Source: Pararhodobacter zhoushanensis
Lineage (GTDB): Bacteria > Pseudomonadota > Alphaproteobacteria > Rhodobacterales > Rhodobacteraceae
NCBI RefSeq assembly: GCF_025949695.1
Contig: NZ_JAPDFL010000001.1
Coordinates: forward strand, 643,001-707,000
Direction of reading: 5' to 3'
Length of the DNA: 64,000 bases
The translations under genes and the position numbers were made by a program. The notes under the pieces are model-generated. The model had not been told where the DNA came from, did no database searches, and worked only from the letters and a program-made list of their open reading frames with translations. Positions 26,484-35,011 of the stretch are shown here, piece by piece. Positions within the stretch are counted from its first letter, which is position 1. Every line of letters begins with the position of its first letter.

Positions 26484-26604
26484 GGGGGTCCTCGGACCCC
26501 CTCTTCGGCTGACGCCGAATTCACCCCCGAGGATATTTAAGGACAGAAAATAGGGCGAGTTAAGGGTTCATTGACCCTGTTTCATTTTCTGTCTTCAAAT
26601 ATCC
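26484..26604 (+). repeat. bi-hairpin intergenic element, copy b (facing pair)
   Basis: Left half, plus orientation: GGGGGTCC-tc-GGACCCCC, CTC, TTCGGC-tgac-GCCGAA, TTCACCCCCGA, GGATATTT, ending AGGACAGAAAAT at 26551. Right half, inverted: ATTTTCTGTCTTC then AAATATCC at 26584-26604. The interior holds a CtrA-like motif (26560-26574). Located between the convergent aminotransferase and ilvE genes. Confidence 0.8.
26560..26574. promoter_or_regulatory. CtrA-like motif TTAA-N7-TTGA
   Basis: TTAAGGGTTCATTGA, one mismatch to TTAA-N7-TTAA. It is inside the paired element rather than upstream of a gene start, so binding is only a suggestion. Confidence 0.25.
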
Positions 26605-26640
26605 ACGGGGGTTTCCGAAGGGGGCGCGTCTTGCGTCGCG

Positions 26641-26672
26641 GCCAATCGTCCACTGGACGATTGGCTTTTCGC
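26641..26672 (+). terminator. hairpin terminator between convergent genes
   Basis: GCCAATCGTCC-act-GGACGATTGGC, an 11-bp perfect stem followed by TTTTC. A second G/C hairpin (GTGGGGGCTGGCCCCCCAC) lies at about 26695-26713, nearer to ilvE. Confidence 0.65.
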
Positions 26673-26722
26673 TCCTCACCCTTCGGCGGGGGTGTGGGGG
26701 CTGGCCCCCCACCACCAACGGG

Positions 26723-27592
26723 TCAGCTACGGACCAGCGCCTCGTAGGTGTCCGACACCTTGCGGGTCAGGTCGCCGACCTGGAAATGGTAGTCACCGAT
26801 CTGGCCCACCGGCGTGACCTCGGCGGCGGTGCCGGTCAGCCAGCATTCCGAGAAGGTGCCAAGTTCGTCGGGCATGATGTGGCGTTCTTCGACGCTCAGG
26901 CCCATGTCCTTGAGCATGGCGATGACCGTCTGGCGGGTGATGCCGTTGAGGAAGGCGTCAGCCAGCGGCGTGTGGACCACGCCGTCCTTGACGAAGAACA
27001 CATTCGCCCCGGTCGCCTCGGCCACATAGCCGCGATAGTCCATGAACAGCGCATCCGAGCAGCCTTTGGCTTCTGCCGCGTGTTTGGACATGGTGCAGAT
27101 CATGTAGAGCCCGGCCGCCTTGGCCGCCGTCGGGATGGTTTCCGGCGAGGGGCGTTTCCACTTGGCGATGTCGAGCTTGGCACCCTGCCATTTCGCGTCG
27201 CCATAATACGCGCCCCATTCCCAGCCCGCGACCGCCATGCGTACCGGGTTGCGCGCGGCCGAGACGCCCATATCTTCGCCCGCGCCGCGCCAGGCGACCG
27301 CGCGCACATAGGCGTCGGTCCAGCCATTCGCCTTGAGCATGGCGTACTTGGCCTCTTCGATCTGATCGACCGAATAGGGCACGGTCATATCCAGCAGCCG
27401 GCCGGATTCGATCAGCCGGGCCGAGTGTTCGCGGCTTTTGAAGATCTTGCCGTTATAGCAACGCTCGCCCTCGAAGACCGACGAGGCATAGTGCATCGCA
27501 TGGGTGAGGATATGCACTTTGGCATCGCGCCATGGCACAAGGGTGCCGTCCATCCAGATGTAGCCATCTCTGTCATCATAGGCGCCGGCCAT
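26723..27592 (-). CDS. ilvE: branched-chain amino acid aminotransferase IlvE
   Basis: Class IV PLP aminotransferase for Leu, Ile and Val. 289 residues from ATG 27592 with GGGGAGAG upstream; a 14-residue in-frame extension to 27634 lacks homology. Features: GYIWMDGTLVPW, HAMHYASSVFEGERCY, the PLP lysine K170 in CTMSKHAAEAKG, the E of YVAEATGANVFFV, and the phosphate-binding NGITRQTV. It is divergent from petP, an arrangement conserved in Rhodobacterales. Confidence 0.95.
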   Translation of the reverse strand: MAGAYDDRDGYIWMDGTLVPWRDAKVHILTHAMHYASSVFEGERCYNGKIFKSREHSARLIESGRLLDMTVPYSVDQIEEAKYAMLKANGWTDAYVRAVAWRGAGEDMGVSAARNPVRMAVAGWEWGAYYGDAKWQGAKLDIAKWKRPSPETIPTAAKAAGLYMICTMSKHAAEAKGCSDALFMDYRGYVAEATGANVFFVKDGVVHTPLADAFLNGITRQTVIAMLKDMGLSVEERHIMPDELGTFSECWLTGTAAEVTPVGQIGDYHFQVGDLTRKVSDTYEALVRS

Positions 27593-27761
27593 GGCTCTCT
27601 CCCCTGCTGCGCGTTTCCGAAAATTGCGCGACAAAGGACCGGTAAGGACATTATATTGCGCAAACTGGTCGATTTGCTAACAATTGATTCTTGGAAAGTC
27701 AATAACGCTGACATAAAACGAACCTGGCCCGGTTCCGGGTCGGTTGCGGGGGTAAACAGAG

Positions 27762-28277
27762 ATGATGGCCGACGGTATGACGGGCGGGACGACGGGTGGC
27801 GAGAACCTGCTTTTCCTGACCGACGAGCAGCTGCGCAAAGGCATCGAGGCGATGTTCTTTGCCTACCGCGGATTCACCGCTGATCCCGACCGTATCCTTG
27901 CCGATCTGTCCTATGGTCGCGCGCATCACCGGGCCTTGCACTTCATCAACCGGTCGCGCGGGACGACGGTGAATAACCTGCTTTCGGTGCTGGGGGTGAC
28001 CAAGCAATCGCTGAACCGGGTGCTGCGCACGCTGATCGAGGACGGGCTGGTGGAATCCCGTGTGGGCCGCGAGGACAGACGTGAACGCAATCTCTATCTG
28101 ACTGCCGCCGGGGCGGAGCTGGAGCGCCAGCTGTCCGAGGCGCAGCGCGCCCGGATGCGTGCGGCGTATCGCGCCGCCGGGCCGCAGGCCGTCGCCGGGT
28201 TCCGTCAGGTGCTGGAGGCGATGATGGACGAGTCAATCCGCGCCCAGTATCAGGCGATGCAGGATGGCAGATCATGA
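27762..28277 (+). CDS. petP: MarR-family regulator PetP
   Basis: 171 residues with a MarR winged helix (TTVNNLLSVLGVTKQSLNRVL, residues about 67-87, and the wing ESRVGREDRRERNLYLTAAG). Its 3' end overlaps the following response regulator by 4 bases (ATGA). The pair and their neighbour ilvE match the petPR locus described in Rhodobacter capsulatus, where PetR and PetP are needed for cytochrome bc1 expression. The petABC genes are not in this window. Confidence 0.85.
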   Translation: MMADGMTGGTTGGENLLFLTDEQLRKGIEAMFFAYRGFTADPDRILADLSYGRAHHRALHFINRSRGTTVNNLLSVLGVTKQSLNRVLRTLIEDGLVESRVGREDRRERNLYLTAAGAELERQLSEAQRARMRAAYRAAGPQAVAGFRQVLEAMMDESIRAQYQAMQDGRS

Positions 28278-28986
28278 GCGACACCCCCGCCCATTTGCTG
28301 ATCGTCGATGATGACGAACGTATCCGCGAGTTGCTCAAGCGCTATCTGGTCAAGCAGGGTTTCATGGTCACCGCCGCGCGCGATGCCGCGCAGGCGCGGC
28401 GACTGCTGAGCGGGCTGGCCTTTGATCTCATCGTTCTGGATGTGATGATGCCGGGTGAGGACGGTGTGGCGCTGACGCAATGGCTGCGCGGTGCGATGGC
28501 GACACCGGTGATCCTGCTGACTGCGCGCGGCGAGGCCAAGGATCGCATCACCGGATTCGAGGCCGGGGCGGATGACTATATCGCCAAGCCGTTCGAGCCC
28601 CGCGAGCTGGTGCTTCGCATCAACGCGATTCTGCGCCGCGCCCCCGGCCCGAAGCCGGGGCTGACGCGCCGCAGATGCTGATGCTGGGCCGGTTGCGCTA
28701 TGAGATCGAGACCGGCGACTTGCGCGACGGGCAAGAGCCGGTGCGCCTGACGCAGACCGAATCAGCCCTGATGCGCATCCTTGCCGCGCGGCACGGTCAG
28801 GTGGTCAGCCGCGAAGCGCTGGTCGATCAGCTGGGTCGGGATCGCGGTCTGGGCGGAGAAATCGCGCAAGAGCGGGCGGTGGACGTTCAGATCACGCGAT
28901 TGCGCCGCAAAATAGAGCTGGATCCTCGCCGCCCGCGCTATCTGCAAACGGTGCGCGGAGAGGGCTATATGTTGACTGCGGGCTGA
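28274..28986 (+). pseudogene. petR: OmpR-type response regulator PetR, frameshifted between its two domains
   Basis: The receiver domain (residues 1 to about 125) is intact: acidic pocket VDDDE, phospho-Asp in DLIVLDVMMPGEDG, TARGE switch and KPFEPREL. The reading frame then ends at TGA 28681. The DNA-binding winged helix resumes in the -1 frame (MLMLGRLRYEIETGDL ... EGYMLTAG, stop 28986). One G is missing from the GGGG run near 28660; restoring it joins the halves as PKPGADAPQMLMLG and yields a normal 237-residue OmpR-family protein. As PetR is important for respiration in relatives, a sequencing error is more likely than real loss. Confidence 0.85.
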
Positions 28987-29069
28987 GTGTGCTGGGGTTA
29001 AGACCGAAGCGACGCCGCGTCGCATCGCTCGTGCCGACAAGGTCGCGAAAAAAAATGACATCTTACGCC

Positions 29070-29098
29070 TTGACCCCGGCGCGAGTTCTTTCTACTTA
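29070..29098 (+). promoter_or_regulatory. sigma-70 promoter of tRNA-Lys
   Basis: TTGACC (29070-29075), 17-base spacer, TACTTA (29093-29098), 12 bases before the tRNA 5' end. Confidence 0.7.
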
Positions 29099-29110
29099 GC
29101 CTCGCAATGT

Positions 29111-29185
29111 GGGCCGGTAGCTCAGCGGTAGAGCAACTGACTTTTAATCAGTTGGCCATAGGTTCGATCCCTATCCGGCTCACCA
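29111..29185 (+). tRNA. tRNA-Lys (anticodon TTT)
   Basis: A 75-base cloverleaf including encoded CCA. The acceptor stem pairs GGGCCGG with CCGGCTC (one G-U). The D arm has AGCTCAGCGGTAGAGC, the anticodon arm is ACTGA-CTTTTAA-TCAGT with anticodon TTT, and the T arm has GGTTCGATCC. A promoter lies immediately upstream and a terminator 9 bases downstream, so it is an independent unit. Confidence 0.97.
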
Positions 29186-29193
29186 CTTTCCTC

Positions 29194-29223
29194 AAAGGCC
29201 CGGGCGTTATTGCCCGGGCCTTT
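29194..29223 (+). terminator. terminator after tRNA-Lys
   Basis: Perfect 12-bp stem AAAGGCCCGGGC-gttatt-GCCCGGGCCTTT. Confidence 0.85.
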
Positions 29224-29379
29224 GGTGTTTCAGGCACAACCCGGGACGTTTCGGGCCGGGACGTTTCGGGATTGTGACAGCGGAAATCCGCTGCGTTGCA
29301 GAAACGACATCGAAATGTCACCCGGTTGTGGCGTAGGCTTGGCAATGCTCGAGTTACCGAAGCGTTTCGCAGGTTTCCG

Positions 29380-30183
29380 ATGTCTGATCGCCACTCCTCG
29401 AATTTTTCGCCGCGCGTTTGTCGAACCTTGTTCGTGTCAGACCTGCATCTTGGGGCGCTGGGCGCGCAACCCGCACGGGCGCTGGGTTTCCTGCGTGCGC
29501 ACCGGGCCGAGACCTATGTGCTTGTCGGTGATGTGCTGGACCAGTGGCAGCCGCTGTTGCCGCACTGGAGCGCCGATGATCAGGCTGTCATCGACCACCT
29601 GAACGCCCGGCAGGCCGAAGGGGCGCAGCTGATCTATCTGCGCGGCAACCACGATCCCTACCCGGAGCGTGCCCCGGCGGGCACCCAGCCACGGGTCGCC
29701 GCGCAGGATCAGCACGTTCATCATGCGGCGGACGGCAAGCGTTATCTGGTGATTCACGGCGACAAGGTCGATGCGCGGATCTTTCGCGCCCATGCCTTCA
29801 CGCGACTCGGCAGCCGCATCGATCATATGCTACGCTTGCTGGACCGGGGCCTGCAGCGCCTGTCGCGGCAATCACCCGGCGAGGCGAAAAGCTCGATCGA
29901 GGCGCTTCTGGCCTGGCTCAACACGCTGATGCATGTAGGCCGCAAGCATGAGCGCAAACTGGTCGATCTGGCACGGGCAGAGGGGTTGGACGGGGTGATC
30001 TGCGGACATTTCCACATTGCGGGCCTGCACCGGGACCACGGGTTGACCTATGCCAATTGCGGCGACTGGGTCGACAGCGCGACCGGGCTGATCGAGACCT
30101 TCGACGGCACGCTGAAACTGGTGACGGCTCCGGTGCCCGTGGCGTCTTCGCAGCCCGCCGTGCCCGATATGGTCGAGGCGTAA
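29380..30183 (+). CDS. metallophosphoesterase of the UDP-2,3-diacylglucosamine diphosphatase (LpxH) type
   Basis: 267 residues from ATG 29380. The calcineurin-like metal motifs are in order: SDLHLGA, GDVLDQW, GNHDP, HGDKVD and GHFHIAG, followed by CGDWVDS. The layout fits LpxH-like enzymes, which hydrolyse UDP-diacylglucosamine on the cytoplasmic membrane, but it leads an operon with glycosyltransferases and a DedA-like protein, so another glycolipid pyrophosphate substrate is possible. No strong ribosome binding site is seen; an in-frame ATG at 29296 is less likely. Confidence 0.85.
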   Translation: MSDRHSSNFSPRVCRTLFVSDLHLGALGAQPARALGFLRAHRAETYVLVGDVLDQWQPLLPHWSADDQAVIDHLNARQAEGAQLIYLRGNHDPYPERAPAGTQPRVAAQDQHVHHAADGKRYLVIHGDKVDARIFRAHAFTRLGSRIDHMLRLLDRGLQRLSRQSPGEAKSSIEALLAWLNTLMHVGRKHERKLVDLARAEGLDGVICGHFHIAGLHRDHGLTYANCGDWVDSATGLIETFDGTLKLVTAPVPVASSQPAVPDMVEA

Positions 30184-30186
30184 GTC

Positions 30187-31285
30187 ATGCTGCTGGCTCT
30201 CTCCCTTACCGCCGCCGGGCTGCTGATCGTGCATCTGCTCACCGTGCTGCTGACGCTGCGGCGAGATCACCCCCGCGCGCCCGGCGCCCCGCAGCATCGG
30301 AGAGCCGCGCGTCACGCTGTTGCGCCCGGTGCATGGGCTGGATGCCTTTGATGCCGAGACGCTGGCGAGTTCCTTCGCGCAGGACTACCCGGACTATGAG
30401 GTGATCTTCTGTGCGCAAAGTGCCGATGACGCCGCCGTGCCGGTGCTGCGCGCGCTGATCGCGGCGAACCCGCGCGTCCCGGCGCAGCTGCTGATCGGCT
30501 ACGATGCGATCACCGCCAATCCCAAGCTGAACAATCTGTGGAAGGGCTGGCAGGCAGCCACAGGTGACTGGATCTGCATGGCCGACGCCAATCTGTTGCT
30601 GCCTGCGGACTATCTGCGCACCGTCGTCGCCGCCTGGGGTCCGCGGACCGGGCTGGTTTCGTCTCCCGCCGTGGGCACGCGGCCGCAGGGCTGGGGCGGG
30701 CATCTGGAATGCGCCGTGCTCAACGCCAATCAGGCGCGGTTGCAGCTGGCCATCGACAGTCTGGGCAACGGGTTCACCCAAGGCAAGACGATGCTGGTCA
30801 ACCGCGCGCTGATAGACCGGGCAGGGGGCTTTGCCGCGCTGGGCGCGTATCTGGCCGAGGATGCGACCGCGACCAAGATGGTGCGCTCGCTGGGCCTGCG
30901 GGTGACGCTGACGCCGATGCCGTTTTCGCAGCCGGTCGGGCAGCGCAGCCTGCGCGCGGTCTGGGACCGGCAGCTGCGCTGGAGCCGTGTGCGGCGTGAC
31001 GGTTTCCCGGCGCTGTTCGCGTTCGAGCTGGCGAATGGTGCGGCGCTGCCGACGGTGCTGGCGCTGGTCGCTGGCGGCCCCGTGGTGGCGCTGGGCTATC
31101 TGGGCGTCTGGTATCTGGCCGAGATCCTGCTGATACGCCGCGCAGGCTGGCCGGGCAGCTGGCGCGATCTGGTGGCTTTGCCACTGCGCGACCTGATGCT
31201 TCCGGCGCTGTGGCTGGCCACCTTCGCCCGACGCGGGTTCGAGTGGCGTGGCACGGCGATGGGCGAGGTCACGGCAGCGGAATGA
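30187..31285 (+). pseudogene. ceramide glucosyltransferase/HpnI-like GT2 glycosyltransferase, frameshifted
   Basis: ATG 30187 opens an N-terminal membrane anchor (LALSLTAAGLLIVHLLTVLL), then the frame is lost at the CCCCC run near 30269-30273. Removing one C gives TLRRDHPARPAPRSIGEPRV joined to the intact catalytic domain in the next frame. That domain has the ceramide glucosyltransferase family signature: VTLLRPVHGLD, CAQSADD, ADANLLLPADYL, AEDATATKM, and QLRWSRVRR (Q-x-x-R-W), plus two or three C-terminal membrane helices. Corrected length is 365 residues. The 3' end overlaps the next gene by 4 bases. Confidence 0.85.
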
Positions 31286-31854
31286 TCAGCCAGGATACCC
31301 TGATGACGCTGGTCAGCGATTACGGACTGGCGATCCTTGCCCCTTTGGCGCTGCTCGAGGGGCCGATTGTCTCGGTGCTGGGCGGCTGGCTGGCCGGGCG
31401 CGGTGTGATGGTCGTGCAGGCGGTGTTTCTGTGCGTGGTGATCGCCGACGTGGTCGGCGACGCGGTGCTCTATGGCGTGGGTCGCTACGGTGGGCCGCGC
31501 GTGCCGCAGCGCTGGCGCGAAAGGCTGGGCCTGTCGCGCGACCGTCAGGCCGCGTTGATCGACCAGATCCATGCAGGCGGCGGGCGGCTGTTGGTGATCG
31601 GCAAGCTGACGCATGCGATGGGTTTCGCCGTGCTGGCGGCGGCCGGGGCCGCGCGCTATCCGTTCCTGCGCTTTCTGGCGGTGAACCTCATGGCGACGCT
31701 GCCGAAAAGCGCCGCGCTTGTCGCTTTGGGCTGGGCGCTGGGCGATTCCTGGGACCGCGCCGATGCGTGGCTGGCGCGGCTCGTGCTGGTCGGCGCGCTG
31801 CTGTCGGTCGTGGCGTTGACCTGGTGGTTCCGCCGCGCGCAGAGGCCCGCATGA
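31282..31854 (+). CDS. DedA-like (SNARE-associated/VTT domain) membrane protein
   Basis: 190 residues with about four hydrophobic segments. The VTT-type features are visible: GLAILAPLALLEGPIVSVLGG (E and P conserved), ADVVGDAVLYGVGRYGG, and the basic/amphipathic GGGRLLVIGKLTHAMGF followed by a C-terminal helix and RRAQRPA. DedA-family proteins are linked to lipid-carrier or phospholipid flipping. Overlaps by 4 bases with the genes on each side, so it is part of a coupled four-gene operon. Confidence 0.87.
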   Translation: MISQDTLMTLVSDYGLAILAPLALLEGPIVSVLGGWLAGRGVMVVQAVFLCVVIADVVGDAVLYGVGRYGGPRVPQRWRERLGLSRDRQAALIDQIHAGGGRLLVIGKLTHAMGFAVLAAAGAARYPFLRFLAVNLMATLPKSAALVALGWALGDSWDRADAWLARLVLVGALLSVVALTWWFRRAQRPA

Positions 31855-32657
31855 ACCCGCGCCTGACCTGCCTTATCGCTGCATGGAACGAGGGCGCGCG
31901 CCTGCCTGCGGTACTGGCCGCGCTACAGGACCACCCCCTGATCGACCGGCTGTTGGTGGTCGATGACGGCTCGACCGACGACACCGCGCGTGTGGCCGAG
32001 CGCGCCGGGGCCGAGGTGCTGCGCCTCACGCCCAACGGCGGCAAGACGGCGGCGCTGGCGGCGGGCATCGCCCGGCTTGAGGGCGAGCATGTGCTGGTGC
32101 TGGATGCCGACCTGACGGGCCTCACAGCGCGCGACATCACCGCCCTGGCCAGTCCCGTGTTGCGCGGTGTGGCCGAGGCGACGATCTCGCTGCGCGGCAA
32201 CGCGCCGCGCACATGGCGCTGGCTGGGGGTCGATTACATCAGCGGTGAGCGGGTGCTGTCCGTCCCATTGCTCAAAACCCTCGCCCCGGCGCTGCCGGGC
32301 CTGCCGCGATTTGGCTTCGAGGTGTTTCTGAACCACGCGCTCAGGGCGCAGGGCCACCGTGTGGCGGTGGTGGGCTGGCCGGGGGTGGCCAGCCCCTCGA
32401 AAGCCAGCAAGCAGGGCCTGTGGCGGGGGCTGTGGGCCGATGTGCACATGATCCGCGACATCCTGCGCTGCCAGCCGGTTTCCGAACTGCTGGGCCAGAT
32501 CAGCTGGCTGCGTGATCAGATCGCGCGCCAGAACCGCGCGTGCAGCGCCAGCGCCGCCGTGGTCAACCCGGCCACCAGACCCAGCCAGATGCCAACGCCG
32601 CCCAGATCGGTCAGGAAGCCCAACGCATACCCGGCGGGCAGACCGACCAGCCAATAG
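31851..32657 (+). CDS. GT2-family glycosyltransferase
   Basis: 268 residues from ATG 31851. A compact GT-A fold: LIAAWNEGARLPAVLAALQ, the DDGSTDDT nucleotide-binding motif, NGGKTAALAAG, and the DADLTGLT metal site. The last about 47 residues, from around 32516, are read antisense to the 3' end of the MATE gene and look nothing like a GT C-terminus. Either the gene has lost its normal stop through an indel or the overlap is real. Start and core are secure. Confidence 0.8.
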   Translation: MNPRLTCLIAAWNEGARLPAVLAALQDHPLIDRLLVVDDGSTDDTARVAERAGAEVLRLTPNGGKTAALAAGIARLEGEHVLVLDADLTGLTARDITALASPVLRGVAEATISLRGNAPRTWRWLGVDYISGERVLSVPLLKTLAPALPGLPRFGFEVFLNHALRAQGHRVAVVGWPGVASPSKASKQGLWRGLWADVHMIRDILRCQPVSELLGQISWLRDQIARQNRACSASAAVVNPATRPSQMPTPPRSVRKPNAYPAGRPTSQ

Positions 32658-33877
32658 GCCACCGTCGCGATGACCATCGGCTGCCGCGTGTCCTGAATCC
32701 CGCGCAAGAGGCCCATCGCCACCACCTGCCCCGAATCCGCCAGCTGGAACAGCGCGGCGACCATCAGCAGGGTCACGCCCAGCGGTACGATAACGGCGCG
32801 TTGCGGCTCATCCGGTTTCAGGAACAGACCGACCATGTGCTCGGCGAAGACCCAGTAGATCAGCATGGTCAGCGTGGCAAAGCCCAGCGACAGGATGACC
32901 GACGCCTTTGCGGCAGAGCGCAACGCCGCCTCATCGCCGCGCCCGCGGGCGCGCCCGACCATCACCGTCGCCGCGTTCGACAGGCCCAGATGGACCATGA
33001 AGAACATCGCCGTGATCTCCAGCGCGATGGAATGCGCGGCCAGACTGTTCTTGCCCAGCCAGCCCATCATCACCGCCGACGCGGCGAAAAGCCCGGTCTC
33101 GGCCAGCATGGCCAGGCCGATGGGCAGTCCCAGCGCGTTCACCTGCCGCAGCGCCTGCCAGTCGGGCCGCCAGAAGCGCACCAGCAGCTGATAATGCTTC
33201 AGCGACGGGCGGGTGACCGCATAGGCCAGCAGCACGCCCATGGTGACGATCTGAACCAGCACCGAGGCCACGGCAGCCCCGCGAACCCCCATTTCAGGGA
33301 AACCCAGATTGCCGAAGATCAGCAGCCAGTTGACGCCGATGTTGACCAGAACGCCGATGATCGTGGCCCAGAACACCACCTGCGTGCGCCCCAGCGCGGC
33401 GAGGTAGCTTTTCAGCACCATCGCCACCAGCGCGGGTGCCAGACCGAAACCGACGATGGCCAGATAGCTGCCGCCCTGCTCGGCCACATCGGGGTCTTGC
33501 CCCAGCGCTGCCAGCAGCGGGGTCGAGAAGATGAACAACGGCAGCGCCAGCGCCGAATAGAACAGCGACAGCCACATGCCCATGCGGGTCACGCGCCGCA
33601 CCTCGGTATCCTGCCCCGAGGCCGCTGACGACGCGACCATCGGCATCACCGCCTGCGCAAAGCCCATGCCCAGCGTGAACAGCACAAAGAACACCGTCGC
33701 CCCCAGCGCGCCGGCGGCAAGGGCGGTCACGGTGTACCAGCCAAGCATGATCGTATCGGTCACATGCAGCGCGAATTGTGCGACATGGCTGCCGATCAGC
33801 GGCAGGCCCAGCACCAGAACGGCGCGGGCATTCGGCAGGAAGCCGGTTTGAACGGGAATGGTCGAGGGGGCTGACAT
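32516..33877 (-). CDS. MATE-family multidrug/metabolite exporter
   Basis: 453 residues from ATG 33877, chosen because the first helix (ARAVLVLGLPLIGSHVAQFAL) follows within 20 residues; the in-frame ATG at 33952 adds a hydrophilic tail. Twelve transmembrane helices are predicted by eye, in two repeats of six, with the conserved TDTIMLGW and GVRGAAVASV motifs. Na+ or H+ driven efflux; the substrate is unknown. Convergent with and overlapping the GT2 gene by 142 bases. Confidence 0.9.
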   Translation of the reverse strand: MSAPSTIPVQTGFLPNARAVLVLGLPLIGSHVAQFALHVTDTIMLGWYTVTALAAGALGATVFFVLFTLGMGFAQAVMPMVASSAASGQDTEVRRVTRMGMWLSLFYSALALPLFIFSTPLLAALGQDPDVAEQGGSYLAIVGFGLAPALVAMVLKSYLAALGRTQVVFWATIIGVLVNIGVNWLLIFGNLGFPEMGVRGAAVASVLVQIVTMGVLLAYAVTRPSLKHYQLLVRFWRPDWQALRQVNALGLPIGLAMLAETGLFAASAVMMGWLGKNSLAAHSIALEITAMFFMVHLGLSNAATVMVGRARGRGDEAALRSAAKASVILSLGFATLTMLIYWVFAEHMVGLFLKPDEPQRAVIVPLGVTLLMVAALFQLADSGQVVAMGLLRGIQDTRQPMVIATVAYWLVGLPAGYALGFLTDLGGVGIWLGLVAGLTTAALALHARFWRAI

Positions 33878-33948
33878 GGGAACAATCCAGCGTAACGCCC
33901 GGCGAAAATGCGCCGAGCCGTCCTGAATGCCTGCGATCCGGGCAAAGG

Positions 33949-33971
33949 ACAACCCCGTAGGGTTGTTTTTT
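33949..33971. terminator. terminator of the saccharopine dehydrogenase-like operon
   Basis: ACAACCC-cgta-GGGTTGT, with TTTTT on the plus strand and a weaker CCTTTG on the minus strand. It lies directly after the minus-strand stop at 33970. Confidence 0.65.
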
Positions 33972-35010
33972 AACGTGTGAAGCGCGCGTACTCGGCCTGC
34001 GCGCGGCCCCAGACACCGTGCTCCAGATCGTCCAGCGTCAGAAGATGCGGCAGCAGCTGGGCGGCGAAGTCTTCCGAGGCTTCGATCGGCAGCAGCGACG
34101 GCAGGTTGTCGATCGCCATCACATCGAGCGGTAGCGCGTCATGCACGCGGACCACCGGGGCCTCCCAGCTGGTGGCGCGGTCATAGACCGGAACGGGGTT
34201 ATAGGCGCTGCCCGGGTCACAGGCGATATCGCCGATGACGCGCAGCTGGCGGTCCAGGGTGCCGGCATCGGCGGGCACGAAGACGGGGCAGCCGGGGCGG
34301 GCAAGGATGCAGTTGAAGAACAGATCATGCGCCAGAACCTCGGGGAAGGGCCCGCCGCTGGCGGTCTCGGCCATGTCCCAGCGGGTGACGCGCAGGCCCA
34401 GCGCCTCGCACAGATCGGCAGCTCCGGTGCCGACGCGGCCCAGCGCGCCGATGATCAGCGCAGTCGGGCGGCGGCCGTCCAGCTCTTGTGAAAGGGCGGC
34501 GATCATCGCGTTCTTGTCGGCATAGCGCGCGACCGGGGGGCAGATATTGCCGGTATCCTGCGCCGCCCAGGCCTTGACGCTGACCCCGGCCCCGGCGAAC
34601 CCGGCCCAGTAGCCGAAGGCGGCGACCCGGCGCCCGCGCTCGTCGACCAATGATTCCAGATCATAGAGCCTGCCACCCCCGGCCCTGAACCGCGCCAGCA
34701 GGGCAGGGCCGTCGGGCTGGCCCTTGTAGGCATGGCCGAAGAGGATGTGGCGATGGGGCAGGGGTGTGCCATCCTCGGGCAGTTCCTTGAGGCCAAAGAT
34801 GATCGCATCCGGCGGCGCATCGGGCCAGCTGGCATAGGCAGCGCGGGTACAGCCGGCGTCGAGATAGGGCTGCAGGGGCAGGGCGCGCACCGGGCTTTCC
34901 TCGACGGTGATCTGAAAGCCCTTGGCGATCAGCGCCGCGGCACCCGCTGGCGTCAGACCAACGCGCTCTTCGTTCTGCCGCTGCTCGGCGCGGACCCACA
35001 GATGAACCAT
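33970..35010 (-). CDS. saccharopine dehydrogenase-like (lysine-forming type) oxidoreductase
   Basis: 346 residues from ATG 35010 with GGGG 6 bases upstream. The protein has an alanine dehydrogenase/PNT-type N-terminal half (LWVRAEQRQNEERVGLTPAGA, IIFGLKELPEDGTPLPHRHI, FGHAYKGQ) and a Rossmann half (ALIIGALGRVGTGAADLCEALG). This matches fungal Lys1-type saccharopine dehydrogenases, which interconvert saccharopine with lysine and 2-oxoglutarate. In Rhodobacterales a role in lysine catabolism is plausible but inferred. It starts one base after the stop of the sulfoxide reductase gene. Confidence 0.87.
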   Translation of the reverse strand: MVHLWVRAEQRQNEERVGLTPAGAAALIAKGFQITVEESPVRALPLQPYLDAGCTRAAYASWPDAPPDAIIFGLKELPEDGTPLPHRHILFGHAYKGQPDGPALLARFRAGGGRLYDLESLVDERGRRVAAFGYWAGFAGAGVSVKAWAAQDTGNICPPVARYADKNAMIAALSQELDGRRPTALIIGALGRVGTGAADLCEALGLRVTRWDMAETASGGPFPEVLAHDLFFNCILARPGCPVFVPADAGTLDRQLRVIGDIACDPGSAYNPVPVYDRATSWEAPVVRVHDALPLDVMAIDNLPSLLPIEASEDFAAQLLPHLLTLDDLEHGVWGRAQAEYARFTR

Positions 35011-35011
35011 G

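Noticed and set aside
26433..26722. Possible CRISPR array or insertion sequence because of several inverted repeats
   Set aside because: No regular direct repeats, no transposase fragment and no target-site duplication. The palindromes are explained by repeat copy b and terminators.
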